DNA from: Apodospora peruviana
Taxonomy: Eukaryota; Ascomycota; Sordariomycetes; Sordariales; Lasiosphaeriaceae
Length of the DNA stretch: 64,000 nt
Reading direction: 5' to 3'
NCBI GenBank assembly: GCA_033439685.1
Contig: JAUEDM010000002.1
Coordinates: 4,898,001 to 4,962,000 of the forward strand
Shown here piece by piece: positions 21,289 to 33,606 of this stretch. The notes under the pieces are model-generated. The model had not been told where the DNA came from, did no database searches, and worked only from the letters and a program-made list of their open reading frames with translations. The first letter of the stretch is position 1. Each line of letters opens with the position of its first letter. The position numbers and the translations under genes are program-made.

Positions 21289-24187
21289 ATGGATTTCCTC
21301 AAATCGGCAGTGGCTTCGGCCATCGCAAAAGGCCCGGCATTCCCCTACACGTTTGGCGACAAAGTCGATCTCGACCCCTCCATCTGGACACTTTACAATG
21401 GCACGAGACGCGTAGGTGATTGATTGGCAACGAGCCTTCTTGCACTTGGACTCTGCTAACTTTGGGTGACTTCTCGATATAGGAGGACGGTTCGGACTGC
21501 AGCATATTCTCCTTCGACATCGCTGCCAATAAATCGTCGTTGCCCCTCGCGAGAAATGCGCTGAAGAAGTTGCGGACCCTCCGACACCCGGGCGTCATAA
21601 AGGTGCTGGACACAGTCGAGGTACGGCTCCTGGGCAGCCACGTGGTACGCCAGCTCTCGTGCTGAGGCTTGGTTACAGACAGAATCCTACATTTACATTG
21701 CGACGGAGCGGCTGGTCCCACTGCGGTGGCACGTTAAACGAAAGAGCCTAAGCCCCGAGACTGCGAAATGGGGTCTTTATACCGTGGCGGTCAGTTCATC
21801 GATTTTGAAAGAAACCGAGCAAGTCAGACGCGCAGTAGCTAATATAAACCTACAGAGGACTATCAAGTTCATCAACGATGAGGCGGCCTCTATACATGGC
21901 AACCTCAAGGTATCATCCATCTACACATCCGAAAGTGGCGAGTGGAAGCTCGGTGGTTTTGAGGTCCTCAGCAATGTTAAAGATGATGATGCGGTGATAT
22001 ACGTCAGTTTTAACTCGACCGTGAGGATGCCGAGTTTTGAAAGCTAACTAGCATTAGAGATTTGGCAGCCTCGTACCGGACTCAGGGCGGTACGCACCCC
22101 CTGAGTTAGCAAAATCTGGCTGGGATGCTATCAAGCGTAGCCCGCACTCGGCCGTTGACTCCTACGATTTTGGCATATTAGTCTTTGAGGTGTTCAACGG
22201 TAGTTTTTCAGGTGGCGACCAGGCTGGGCAAACGAAGAATATCCCTGCAAGCATGCAATCCAGTTACAAACGCCTCACAAACGCAAATCCGAAGGCAAGA
22301 CTCACCGTAGCGCACTTCCTCGAACAAGGCCAGCGCCACGGGTCGTTCTTTGATAGTCCTCTAATCAAGTTGACGGATGGAGTTGAAAACTTGGACGTCA
22401 AGAGCGAAGCAGAGCGAGAAGCATTTCTGGAGTACGTATTTGAATTTTGTGTGCGATTCGGGTGTTGTTCGCTGACGTTATTAGGGATCTTGACCAACTG
22501 ACGGATGACTTCCCTGAAAATTTTTTCAGGACGAAGATCTTGCCCGAACTTCTAAAATCGGTAGAGTTTGGCGGAGGAGGGCCCAAGGCGTTTGGAGTTG
22601 TCATGAAGATCGCCATGAAGCTCTCAAACGACGACTTTGATAGTAAAATCACACCTGTGGTGATTCGACTGTTTGGGAATCCGGACAGAGCAATCAGGGT
22701 CTGTCTTCTGGATAGCCTACCGCACATGATTGACCGACTATCCCAAAGAGTGGTAAATGATAAGATTTTCCCACAAATAGTGAGTTCTCTCCTCGTCGCG
22801 CTTTGCGTGTTCTGAAAGAAGCTGGGCCGAAATCCCGGAATTGAAAACAGAGCCTATGAACCCAGACTAACCGAAACTGCAGGTGACAGGATTTACAGAT
22901 GTCGCACCCGTAGTAAGAGAGCAGACTCTTAAGTCGGTTCTGGTTTTCATTAACAAGCTTTCCGATCGGACGATCAACGGCGAGCTGCTGAGGTACTTGG
23001 CCAAGACAGCCAACGACGAGCAGCCGGGAATCAGAACAAATACTACCATTTGTCTTGGCAAGATCGCCAAGAATCTGGGGACATCAACAAGGGCCAAGGT
23101 CCTGATCGCGGCTTTCACCCGGTCACTCCGGGACCCCTTCGTCCACGCGCGAAATGCGTCTCTCTTGGCACTTGCCGTGACGGGCGACTACTTCTCCGAC
23201 GAGGACTGCGCGGTGCGCATAATGCCGACCGTGTGTCCGTTGCTCATAGACAAGGAGAAGCTCATCCGCGACCAGGCAGCCAAGACGATCGAGGTCTACC
23301 TCCAAAAGATCTGCAAGGCAGCAGCCGGCATGCCGGACACCGCCCTGCCCCCGGAGACCGCTGCGTCAGGAGGCCCGAGGATGAGCACCCCCCAGCCAGC
23401 AGAATCCTCCTCCTCGGCCACAGCGTCGTGGGCGGGCTGGGCGATATCGTCGTTTACGAATAAACTGTCCACCGCAGCAGGCGAGATCCAGCCGGGGTCT
23501 TCTTCCGTCCCTGCAAATGGGGCGGCAGCGGCCTCCAAACGCCCCGCTACCGCTGCTGCTGCTCCGTCTCCGAGGTTCCAGACATCTTCTTCTTCTGCCT
23601 CGACGCTGCACAGACAAGCGCTCAAATCCCCTCCCGCATCTGCGCCGCTCTCGCGCACTTCGTCAACGGGAGGCTTTGGAGGAGGAGGAGACACCTTCTT
23701 CCCCGAATCCGAAGTCGCCGAGGACGACGGCGACGCGTGGGGCGACATGGACGAAGGTGCCGGGGATGATGCGTTCTGGGGCGATACCAACAACAACGAC
23801 GACTCTGTGGCTTCGCCGCCTGCGTCCATGTCCTCATCTACGACGGTAAACATCAAAAAAGAGACGGGCAGTAGTAGCAAGGCAGCACGAGCAGCGAATG
23901 CAACACCGTTTGACGATGGATCTGAACCGGATTTTGCGGGATGGTTGGCTGCGCAGGCGCAGAAGAAGAGTGGTGCTAGTGGCGGCGCTGGGTTGCCCAA
24001 GGGGTTGGTAAAGCCGAAGGCTTCTTCTCCCGGCGCTGCAGCTGTAAGGAAGGTGTCCAGTGGTGGTGTTGCCGCGGCGACGACAAAACCGAAACCTGCC
24101 CCGGCGCCGGTGGTAAAGAAAAAAGTGATTGATTTGAAGCCGAAAGAGATGGGTGATGATGATGAGGATGAATGGGGAGGATGGTGA
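21289..24187 (+). CDS. CEX1: Scy1-like pseudokinase Cex1, tRNA export and trafficking factor
   Basis: Seven exons: 21289-21411, 21483-21620, 21679-21789, 21856-22002, 22058-22431, 22485-22779 and 22883-24187, giving 830 aa. Residues 1 to about 300 are a protein-kinase-like fold without catalysis: the HRD position reads HGNL and the DFG position LGGFE. N-terminal motifs FLKSAVASAIAKGPAFPYTF and LKKLRTLRHPGVIKVLDTVE are typical of the family. A HEAT-repeat block follows (FRTKILPELL, RLFGNPDRAIRVCLLDSLPH, ARNASLLALAVTGDYFS). The tail is Ser/Ala/Pro-rich and ends DDDEDEWGGW, as in other members. In yeast Cex1 takes tRNA from exportins at the cytoplasmic side of the nuclear pore; animal SCYL1 binds COPI. 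Exon 3/4 is ambiguous because that 66-nt intron has no stop and is a multiple of three. Confidence 0.93.
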
Positions 24188-25128
24188 GAATTGGGTTTAC
24201 TTATTTATTTATCGTGCTGTTAGTAGAGGGGATTGATTGCGGGCGAATGCTGGGTTTTCATTTTCTTTCTCCCCATGTGGTACTGAGCGCAGCAAAATGG
24301 AGGTGAATTGGACTATTTTGGCCAAAGTTGGCCTTGAAATTTCTTGGGCAAGCATACTGTAAATATGTAATTCGCAGTTGAATGAATTTGGACGGGCTGT
24401 GGTTTGGGGAGTGATTTCGGTATGTCGGATTGTGGGTGGTAAGAAAAAGAATGGAAAGGAAAAGTCACGATAAAATGACAGGAAAGCAGAGAATATTAGA
24501 CGCTGTCCGCCGCTGGGCTCTCCAAATCATACAAGTCCGGAATTGTTCATAATTTGAGGAAACGTCGCTGTAATCCGTACTCCGTACAAAAAACCCAGCC
24601 AGAAAGTATTAGTCAGCCTATTCTGATACGCTGGGTCCAACCCAAATACCAAGAAAATGAAGTCCATCATAGACAAGTCGCCGCTTGGGAAAAAAAGTGC
24701 ATATAAAGATAAGGTGCCCACCAAAACTGAATGCTTGTTGTCTAAATTCGCAAGGGATTTTTGGAGGTACGACATTATCACCAAGGAAAAGTCACCTATA
24801 TCTACCCCTCCGGAAAGGGCATGATGAAGAACCCTTTCTGTAGAGGCTGGTCTCCAAACAGTTCGGTGCTAGCTATACTTGGGTCGTTTCCGTTCAGTAG
24901 GGCTCCTGCTGGGAGCCTCAAGGGGGGGAGAGGCGAATGAGGTCTGGCGACAGGCGGTCTTGGTCTCGATGGCCCCGCAAGAGCCGGTCCTGGCACGACC
25001 CTGGTCCCTCCGGATTTCCGTCGTATCACCGGCGCTCCGCCACCTCCTCCCCGGCTTTTGGACCGGGCATGGCGCTGCTGTATATTGCTCGCCCAGGGTC
25101 CGCCCCGGGAACCATCCTCGTACTGGTT
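24188..25128. other. Convergent spacer between CEX1 and LST8
   Basis: Contains both 3' UTRs. A TCCGTACTCCGTAC word lies at 24574-24587. The part at 24890-25100 is GC-rich with open frames on both strands but shows no recognisable protein; it may be LST8 3' UTR. No RNA gene seen. Confidence 0.45.
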
Positions 25129-26289
25129 CTACCTAGCCTCGGAATAGTCATTCAGGGCGACACAGACGGCACCTCGGTGATGGCCGTTGTACTGGCGGAT
25201 GATCTGCTGGCTGTGCAGTTCCCAAAGGCGCGCGTAGTGGTCGCTGCAAGCTGTGACCAGGTACGCACTATCGGCACTGAATGCACAGTCCCAGACCCAC
25301 CGTTGATGGCCTGTTAGAGTGGCTTCCAGTGGGAACGGCCTGGGCTCGGAGTCTGGGGGCGCGGGCGGCATTTCCTTGACCTCCCATATCTTTGCTGTGT
25401 GGTCGGCGCTGCAAGTAGCCAGCTTCTTCACGTCGGGAGAGAGTAGAATGCGCGTGATGTATTCTTTATGGGCGGAGAAGTGCGTGATTGGAATTAGCTG
25501 TGTTCGCTCGTAGGCTTGCACAAGCTGCCACACAAAAACGTTGCCCTGGACAAGATCAGTATCGTTGTTTGACAGCCAGATTGCTAGTCATAATGACTTA
25601 CCGCATTGTTAGCCGCACAGAGAAGAGTTCCATCACTGGCGACTGTGACACTGGATACAGGGACCTCCTCTTCGGGAATAAGCTGATGAGAGCAAGTGTT
25701 CTCAGCCAGGTCCCAGAGCCTAATGCTCCCGGCGCGATCGCAGCTGATAATCTCACCCTGATTTGGGTGTATCACGACGTCTGTTGCTGGGGAGCCATGG
25801 TTATAACTCCGCTGAATTGTGCCAGTCCGTGTCTCCCAGATCTTGACAGTTCCATCCTCGGAACTTGTGACCATCCATTTCCCTTCGCAGTGGAAGGCGA
25901 TGCCGGTGATGTTGCCCGTATGACCTTCAAACGTCAGCAGGGGCGCCGGGTTCGTAGAGCGTATATCGAACAACTTGACGGTGTGGTGACCGGCGGCGGC
26001 GAGGAATCGTTTATCGGGCGATATGCATAGTCTGTTGACTTGGGAGTCGGGGTGCTGGATCGTGCGAGAGCAGATTCCGGAGAGTGCTTCCCAAAACCTT
26101 TGAGGACCAAGTTAGTTACCCAGACACGCCACGCATTTCCTGTTCGCGGAGGCTTCGGTGTAAGGGCGCACCTTATGGTATGGTCATAGCCAGCTGCGAC
26201 GCGAAGAAGATTAATGACGATTCGAGGGTGATGATGGAGTTGACGGTCAGTGGAACAACGAGCTTACCAGTGCAGAGGATGACCGACAT
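25129..26289 (-). CDS. LST8: WD40 protein Lst8 (TORC1/TORC2 subunit)
   Basis: Exons on the minus strand: 26268-26289, 26172-26193, 25602-26097 and 25129-25545, giving 318 aa. The two first exons are only 22 nt each and encode MSVILCTAGYDHTI; the join then reads RFWEALSGICSRTIQHPDSQ. The whole protein is WD repeats, for example GYDHTIRFWE, AAGHHTVKLFDI, TSSEDGTVKIWE, CDRAGSIRLWDL, CSADHTAKIWEV and ACSDHYARLWEL, seven blades in all. The ending RQYNGHHRGAVCVALNDYSE is characteristic of Lst8/Pop3/GbetaL. Lst8 binds the Tor kinase domain and stabilises the active site in both TOR complexes on vacuole or plasma membrane. Introns are 55-75 nt with good donors (GTAAGC, GTGCGC, GTAAGT). Length is normal for the family. 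Confidence 0.95.
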
Positions 26290-29200
26290 TTTGGCGAATG
26301 TGCAGCTCACGCGTCCATCTTGGAAGTTATATGTACTGATGCGGATTCGGGTCAGGCCAGCTCAGTTGTGTTGGGATATCGTAGCTCGGCGGCAGAGGCT
26401 CGTCGGCGTGGACGCGTAGTGGGTGCTAAGAGTCTTTGGTTTGTCTAGTGGTGGAACTTGAACTTGACGAGGTGCCTGTGACAACCCCACAGTGGAGGTA
26501 AGCTGGGGCTCTGTGGGGAGCCCTGGTCAGGTGTCGGCATGGCTGGCAGGAAGCCATGTCGGGCAAAGATTAGGTCAGCCTATATGATTACTAAGCGGAC
26601 TGATTACTGGGGGGCCCGATTACTAGCACTGCCTCTCAAATACGTCAAAACTGGTCGATCCAGATTTCCAGAAATGACAAGCTCAATGAGATGATCCACA
26701 ATAGCACCAAGTTTCAGTTATAGGCATTTGAGAATGTTTACAATGCTGAATCTTCATTGACTTCACAATGTTTTCTTACACCGGAAATCGTATGATATAG
26801 AAACAGTTGCCTGCCTACTTCAAACTTGTCGCCGTTGCTGGCGATGGTCAATCCGTCATGACGACCAAGCCTCGTCTCATTCCTCCTCCCATCTACTCTG
26901 TTCAACTGAGTGATTTTCAACCTTTCCACGAAAGTACAACCGCAACGCGGGTTGTCCTTGTTTAGTCTTACTTGGATTTGTCACGATTGATTTTTACTTT
27001 GGCAACACAGCGAGTTTATTGTGGTGTCGCATGTGAGATCATCTCCCAAGGTTTTTCGCCATTCAACCTCTTCTGTCCCAGTACGACGAGCGGCTAGTTG
27101 CTGAAACTGGAATGACCATAATGACGTTGCACTCTTCTCGTGCCATCATTTGAGGTCTGATACTTCTCTTCAGCTCATCGCCAGCAAAGAATCAAGAATC
27201 TCGAGGCACTTGCTAATTCAAACAAGACAGTATATCAATCGACCATCTTCAATGACGAAATTTGTGGCCTTTCGCACTTTCAACACAGTGGGGGCAGATA
27301 GAAATCAAGCTAGGGTCCGTTCTGGCTCAAGCTACAACCGCTACGGGCTGCGAGCCTACGAGGCGGCAGTTCCTGAAATGCCGTGTCTCGCGAGCTCCCG
27401 ACTCTTTTTTTATTTGCTTGCGCTAACTTCACTGGTCATAAACACAGCCACTTGGGCAAGCGCCGGGATCTCCGTGCTCGAAATTTAGCTTCAGATCATC
27501 TTTGGCCTGTGCTAGATGCCAAGATGGCCCCTTTACGCCGTGTCACCCCGTTACTCTTCCGATGTCCGACGTCGGCTCGGGGTGAGATTGACGTCTCAGA
27601 TACACTTCAGATCGGATGGTCTTCCGATTTCTTAGCCTACCTATGAACGTGGGGCGAGATAAACCAATCTCGGTTGCCTAGCAATGGGGCTGTGAATCTC
27701 AAACCGAATGCATATGGCTGTATGACTTGAGCGGCTGGCTCCGACGCACGAGATACACTCCAGACCTGGTGACGAGAGAAGTCTGTCCTGCCGCAGTCCA
27801 TGACACTATTGGTACTGCTGATGTCGTCGCTTGTGCGCCATTTTCATGGTGTTTCCAAGGACTCGGTTTCGTCGACCTCAGCCTCATTATTTCAGCTACT
27901 TCGACATGCAGCGATCCGCCTGCATTAACGAGTCCCTGATGGCACGTATTTAGTATGTATATAGCCCTTTCTGTACTCGTGACACCATGCTATGCTTATT
28001 CCCGTTCTCTTCCTGCAGCAACTATTGACGAGAGCAAGATTTCACTTGAAAGTGAGAATGAGATATCAAATTAATCTTGCGTATGTGTTCATATTAATCC
28101 AAAACTACAGATATTCAAGAACAAGTGGAAAAGAAAAAAAAGCCAAAGATGAAAGAAAGAAAAGAGAAGAGAGATGGAAATACACGATTGCTCTGGTTGA
28201 TATTGTCACAACGCCAGGACTACGCAAAGTCAGGACCAAAACAAAAAAAATGATCGTGGAGGACGGGACCGAGCTAAGCCCGTGGTCTAGGAGGTGGTTC
28301 TGTGCAGCCATTCCACAAAGAAAACGCACGCGTCCGGCCAACCGGACGATTTGGAGACAAGCACAAGCTGGGTCCAGCCCATCAGTACCTACCTACCCAC
28401 TTGAGAAATCCCAACACCACACACGTGCTCCAGTGTTAGTGTTCTAGGCGCACCATTGAAACCATTTGATGCTCGTCAACATCTACTCCTCGCAATAGCC
28501 CCTGGAGAGTTTAGCGGCCCGATGTGGACCTATGGTTCCTGCCGGGGGTTCCCCCTATGTGACCCCGATGGTTACGGGGACCACCGGTGCTAGGGCCGGG
28601 ACCAGACCCGGAAGATGAAGATACTGGGTAGTTTTGGTGTGGGCATAAATAATAGGTAATTCGCAAGTTTCGGCAGGTCGGGCATTGGCTTGAAAGTTTA
28701 AGAGTGTCTGTCAGCTGCGTCCCAGCACAATATAGCGGACGATCTCACCTCCTCATACTCCCCCCACAAGCGTGGCAAGTCGCTGGTTGGCATCGCTGCC
28801 CGTTGAAGATGACGCATCCGCAGGACTCTGGTTGAGCGGTAGCCATACTGGATAGGGTCTTGATATGAGAGCTAGAGGGTCTGGGATATGAGAAGGCTCA
28901 AAGAGGCTCCGTGTGTCTTAAGGGTACGGTGCAAGAGATACTGACTGCTTTATCCGAAGATGAGATATGGGCATCAAGTGGAATACATCGGCCTTTTAAT
29001 AGACCGCAGCTGTCACGATCTTGTCTGGAGCCTTTTCATATCGCTGACGACTCCTTCTACACAGAAACGCCATCTCACCGCCAGACACTATATCGGCGAC
29101 CTATTGACGTGGTGTCAATACTACCTACGGAATCCACCAACGCGTTTCGGGATTCAAGACCGGGTGCAGACCAGGGCAGCTGATCACAATGTGGCGGAGG

Positions 29201-32200
29201 ATCATGATGCAGCCCCAGGATTCACAAGGTCAAACCCAGCATCGTCATGCGCGATTACACACACTTTACACGGTCCAGTCTGTCGGAACTGGTTCGTGAG
29301 ATGCTTTCAGACCTCGCGCGGCGTTGTTATAATAGGGCCATGACTGACCGGTCCCTCCCAGGAGACCAAGGTAGTCCTTAGCTCTCCCTTAGCCGTCTCC
29401 AAAGGCATCTTCCGACGGGCTTGGTTGCCTTGCCGGGACGCCGGCTAACGAATACCATCACCGACGTCTTGTCATGGTCGGCCCATTTGCAATGCGTCTG
29501 GGCGATATATGAGAATAAGTTAGATAGAGAGCATCTCACCGAGTCCTGCGATCACGCACATGTCCTGCAGCCACCCGTGTTCCCCGACACGCAAAGAACC
29601 CCGGTCTCATTCTGATAGGGCAGCACGGACTCTCGGAGTCTCGGTTCACCAACCAAATTGCTAGCAAAATCTCTCATAGTTCACTGGCTGTGGTTGGGCT
29701 TCCTGGGCTCCTACGAACGGGTATGTGCATACCTATCCTTCTCTTGCATCCATTTCAGCGGGAGGCGGTGTCGAGGTTTCTCTGGCCTGTCCACCCCTTG
29801 CCTCTCGGCAAGTGCTGCCGTCATATTATTCTTTCCATCTTTTCCATGCCTGGGTCTTCTCCTTCCATTGATCCCGAGCCACAATGGAACGATGGATATG
29901 CAGAAGCCCGTGGTTAGATTAACCCAGATCCAGAGTCGTGGGATTCGTGGTTGACGCGTCCCAACCATCTACAATAACATAGATCGATAAGCTACAATGT
30001 CCAGATTATTATCGGCTTTCATTCCGAACAAATTGGTCTGTCTTATCGTCTCTCTCCTTCCGGGATGTGGCCCATTGCTCTCTTCCGAACTTTCCTACCA
30101 TTGCCCACGTTCCCAGCAGGGTCATCCATACCACTTTAGATCGGTGCCTTCGAGCTCCCTTCTATCACTGGGTCTTGAAGCGTGGGGTGTGGTGACACCA
30201 GCTCTCTGGCGCTTGGAGCTAACTCGACCACCACCGCCATCACTCCCGTTGTCTTTTCCAATTCTCCTTTTTCTGTTGTGTCATTCCGTTCGGTCAAAAA
30301 GTGAGGCGGCACAAGTGCGCATCCTTGAACTTCCCACGACATGATCTCGGCGGCATCCATCGGCCGGGCCGCGTTCGAGTTTATCGTGAGATTCACAACT
30401 CCAACCGCAACGATCAGCTGGTCTCCCCGATGCACCCTTCACCCCCAAAATCCCGAGCTTACGAGACTCGTCCTCGCTTTGTCCTGTCAGAGGTGTTAGG
30501 CCGATGTCTTGGGACTGCGGTGCGGCCAAGACTGCCGCAATTAGCGCTATTAGCGAGTAAGTTCTCTCCGTCTTTCCTTCGGATTAACATCATGCCAATC
30601 TTATCCCACATTCATCTCTTGTCCCTGCCACTCCTCGATTCATCATCCGTTCGCAATCGCAAGCACTGCGGCCGATGTCGATATGCTGTGAAGTCATCAA
30701 GTTCCTTCGGTCTGACCGGGCCACACCAAATCTCGCTCGTGTATCCTTACTCTTCATGAAGGCTCCGCCATGTGTCGTCCCAGATCTGGTCGTGCCCCCC
30801 ACCCACTGCATCCCAGAGTAGATTGCGGGGAAGATAACACAAGAAAAGCCTGACCATACCTGTTGTTTTGTTTTGTTTATATTCTTTGTGTTCTTGCGTG
30901 GTTCTCCTGCAGAACCGAATGTCCACCATACACGTGATCTTTTGTCTAACTCGCCTAGAAGTAGATGTTTGTGTGCGACAGCCTTAATTAGGTACGTCCC
31001 TAGGCAGACGTATACCGTGCCAATCATCCGCGATGTGGGCAATATATCTGGATGAGATCTTTCTAACCGATCTTGCCTTAAAATCGAACACCCTTGCGGA
31101 ATTACAGGAGACGGGACGTGCATGGGCAGGGGGGTCAACCACCAGTCAGTGAGTGGTGTGTCATCATATTTCATGACCTCTCCCTACTATTCCAGGCGTA
31201 ACAAACAGGGGAAACCCATGTTGGGGCGAGATTCTCTTCCGTCATTCTTGGCTGTCTAGAACGGTCTGTCTCGGATAGCTGCTTGGAGAGTGTAGGGTGG
31301 CTTGATGACCGCAGTTGTTGCCCCGACCAATCAAGGGGGGGAGGCTGAAGATGAAGTAACAGAGAGTTGGGAAAGCCCGGAATGGGAGATGGAACCTGGA
31401 TATAGAACGGCACACTTCTAGTCGGACAGCGTTTTAGCCCTGACGAGTACGCAAAGAAAAAAAACAAGGGAGGGAAACTGTGCATGTCAGCCTCTGCTGT
31501 CTGTCCGACCGGTATCGCGTCATCAGCCCATCTCATCTCGTGCTTCAGTCGTCCGGTCGTGACATCTTGCGCTCGAATCCTTCCGTTTCTTCTTCTACCC
31601 TTCCGATAAGTGAACCAACCTCCTTCCTCATCCAGAACCGACTGACTGACTTCGTTGGTCAAGCATGTTATTTCATGATAATTCAGTTCCAGGCTTTACG
31701 TTATCAAGAGCAGGGCTCTTTCTGAGAAACGAATACGAATACCCGATTTGAAGAAGATGAACCCGTGGCCGGGATGTTGTGGAGAAGAAGAAAGGTGATC
31801 GGATCTTTATATTCCGGTGCTTACTCTCCAGCTCAGGGATACTCATGGAATACACAAGGCAGATGTTTGGAGGATATTCAAAGCGGGAAAAAACAGAGTC
31901 ACCGGCGGTTCATTTCCTTCCGTCACGATATCCCAAAATTGGAACAGCTGATGAGTAGGTAGCTTCATGGTAGAATGCTCGACCAGCCTCCAGGTATCAG
32001 GGGGGTCCGATAGGATCGAACTCGGACCCAAGCAGGTAGGCTTTTACTGGAATCAACTCATTCTCTATCTCTTTTATTATTCCCGATTGTTATCGTTTGC
32101 GGTAGAGTAATAGAAAGAAATGGAATAGGAAAAAAAATCGAAATAAATGGATAGAAAAACACCATGGAGACGGTCCCGTCATGTAAGGTAAATCCTACCC

Positions 32201-33606
32201 TACCTCGGGTAGGCTCCCACCAATCCGCTCGATCGATCGGAGAATCACCTAACAGGAACAGAACTTCGCCATCCTGAAAACCTACAAGCCGTACTGCCCC
32301 GAACCGGTCTTCACAATGAACGGCGGCCACGAACCCAGCACTGCTCCTTCCCAGAAGCAGCCACCTCAGCCAGCAAGAGAAGACAAAAGAGATCAAGGAA
32401 GGATTGAAAGGTAAATACTACTTTCCTACTTTCCATTCATTGCCGTCACATATCACTAAACGAACACCATTAGAACACGGCATTTCAGAAACCGCCGACG
32501 CCCGGGAACGGTCAACCAAGATGGCCCAAAGCTTACGCAAAACCGGATAAAGGGCTGGAAGACGGGATGGAGGAAGTTACGGTGATGACGGACTAATCCC
32601 TGGTTTGCCATTCACGATGAATGATGCCTCTCGGACGGATTCGCTATATTATCTGGGTTCGAGACCAGTGAAGACTATACATTATGGACTCCCGTCAAAA
32701 TGGCAAAATATTATGCCGTTACGCGCGAAGAACGCCTATGGAGAGGCTGATTATCCTTTTTACAAAAAGGTACGACCGAGTCTGGTCGGATTCGGAATGA
32801 GTGAGTGGGCTCTGTCGAATCACTGTTAAGGTTGCATGAAGGGAACACCTCTGATATCAGTGCTCTCAGCTCCAGAGACTCTTACAGACGTAGATACATA
32901 CCCCTTACTGGGCTATATAGGATGATCCCCACACAACGTGCTCGCAATTTCGATGTTGCCTCCATTATGCTGTCTGTCCGTTTGGCATTGTTCTGGAACG
33001 GGGCTACCTCCTCTTTTCCCTCTTGGGAATGCACCATATTGTCGAACTACGTATAAAATAAATTTCTTCAGGAAAGATGAGAAGAGCTTATCAGACTAGG
33101 AGACTTTCAAGGGATGAAGTGTGGATTAGGTGCAATGTCAGCAAACCGCTTCTATATGTTGACGTGCATAAATAAATGTATTAAGGTGCTGAGAGGAGAT
33201 GGAGATGTGGTGGGTGGGATTATTCAGCACTATCAATACTACGTTATGTGCCTCACTTGAACACACTCCCCTTTTCCTCGCCAACAACAGCCAATAATCA
33301 GCCGTCACACAGTCTTCCCATCATATGAAGATACTACTTATACTTCAATTTTTGCACACTACCTAAATCTATTCGCTTTTTAATAACTGCTGAATGCCCC
33401 AAACCCGCATACCGAAACGCCACCACTTGCGGGCATGCTAGATAGTTCCACGTGCCATGCTTATGCTTGCTCCATGCAAAAAGAGACTGATAAGAAATGT
33501 GTAAAAAGGAGGATGATGGAACCCAGTAATCATCGCTCTCAACAACCAACCAGCGACGCAACCAACCTGTCCTCCTTTTCTATATCTCAAGACGAAAATA
33601 GAAACT
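26290..33606. other. 7.3 kb block without a supportable gene
   Basis: By far the longest gene-free stretch, between the 5' end of LST8 and the 3' end of the aminotransferase gene. Open frames are short (under 200 codons), overlap in several frames, and none showed a recognised domain, a run of biased codons or a plausible spliced model. It holds a cluster of GC hairpins at 28544-28611. I see no terminal repeats or transposase-like remains, and no rRNA or tRNA. It could be regulatory or untranslated DNA, an ancient decayed element, or hold a long ncRNA. Confidence 0.4.
28544..28611. other. Cluster of three short GC hairpins
   Basis: Three consecutive potential stem-loops read from the sequence: GGGGGTTCCCCC at 28544-28555, CCCCG...CGGGG at 28563-28579, and CCGGG...CCCGG at 28596-28611. 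All lie in 70 bases within otherwise AT-richer, gene-free DNA. Function unknown. Confidence 0.45.

Noticed and set aside
23296..24000. 234-codon minus-strand frame inside CEX1
   Set aside because: It is the complement of the Ser/Ala-rich CEX1 tail, and the family continuity lies on the plus strand.
30590..31174. 194-codon minus-strand frame in the gene-free block
   Set aside because: No codon bias, no motif, and interrupted by overlapping frames on the other strand; could not be extended by splicing.
32000..32040. GAGTTCGATCC-like word on the minus strand, suggesting a tRNA T-loop
   Set aside because: Only two base pairs form around the loop and no other arm is present.
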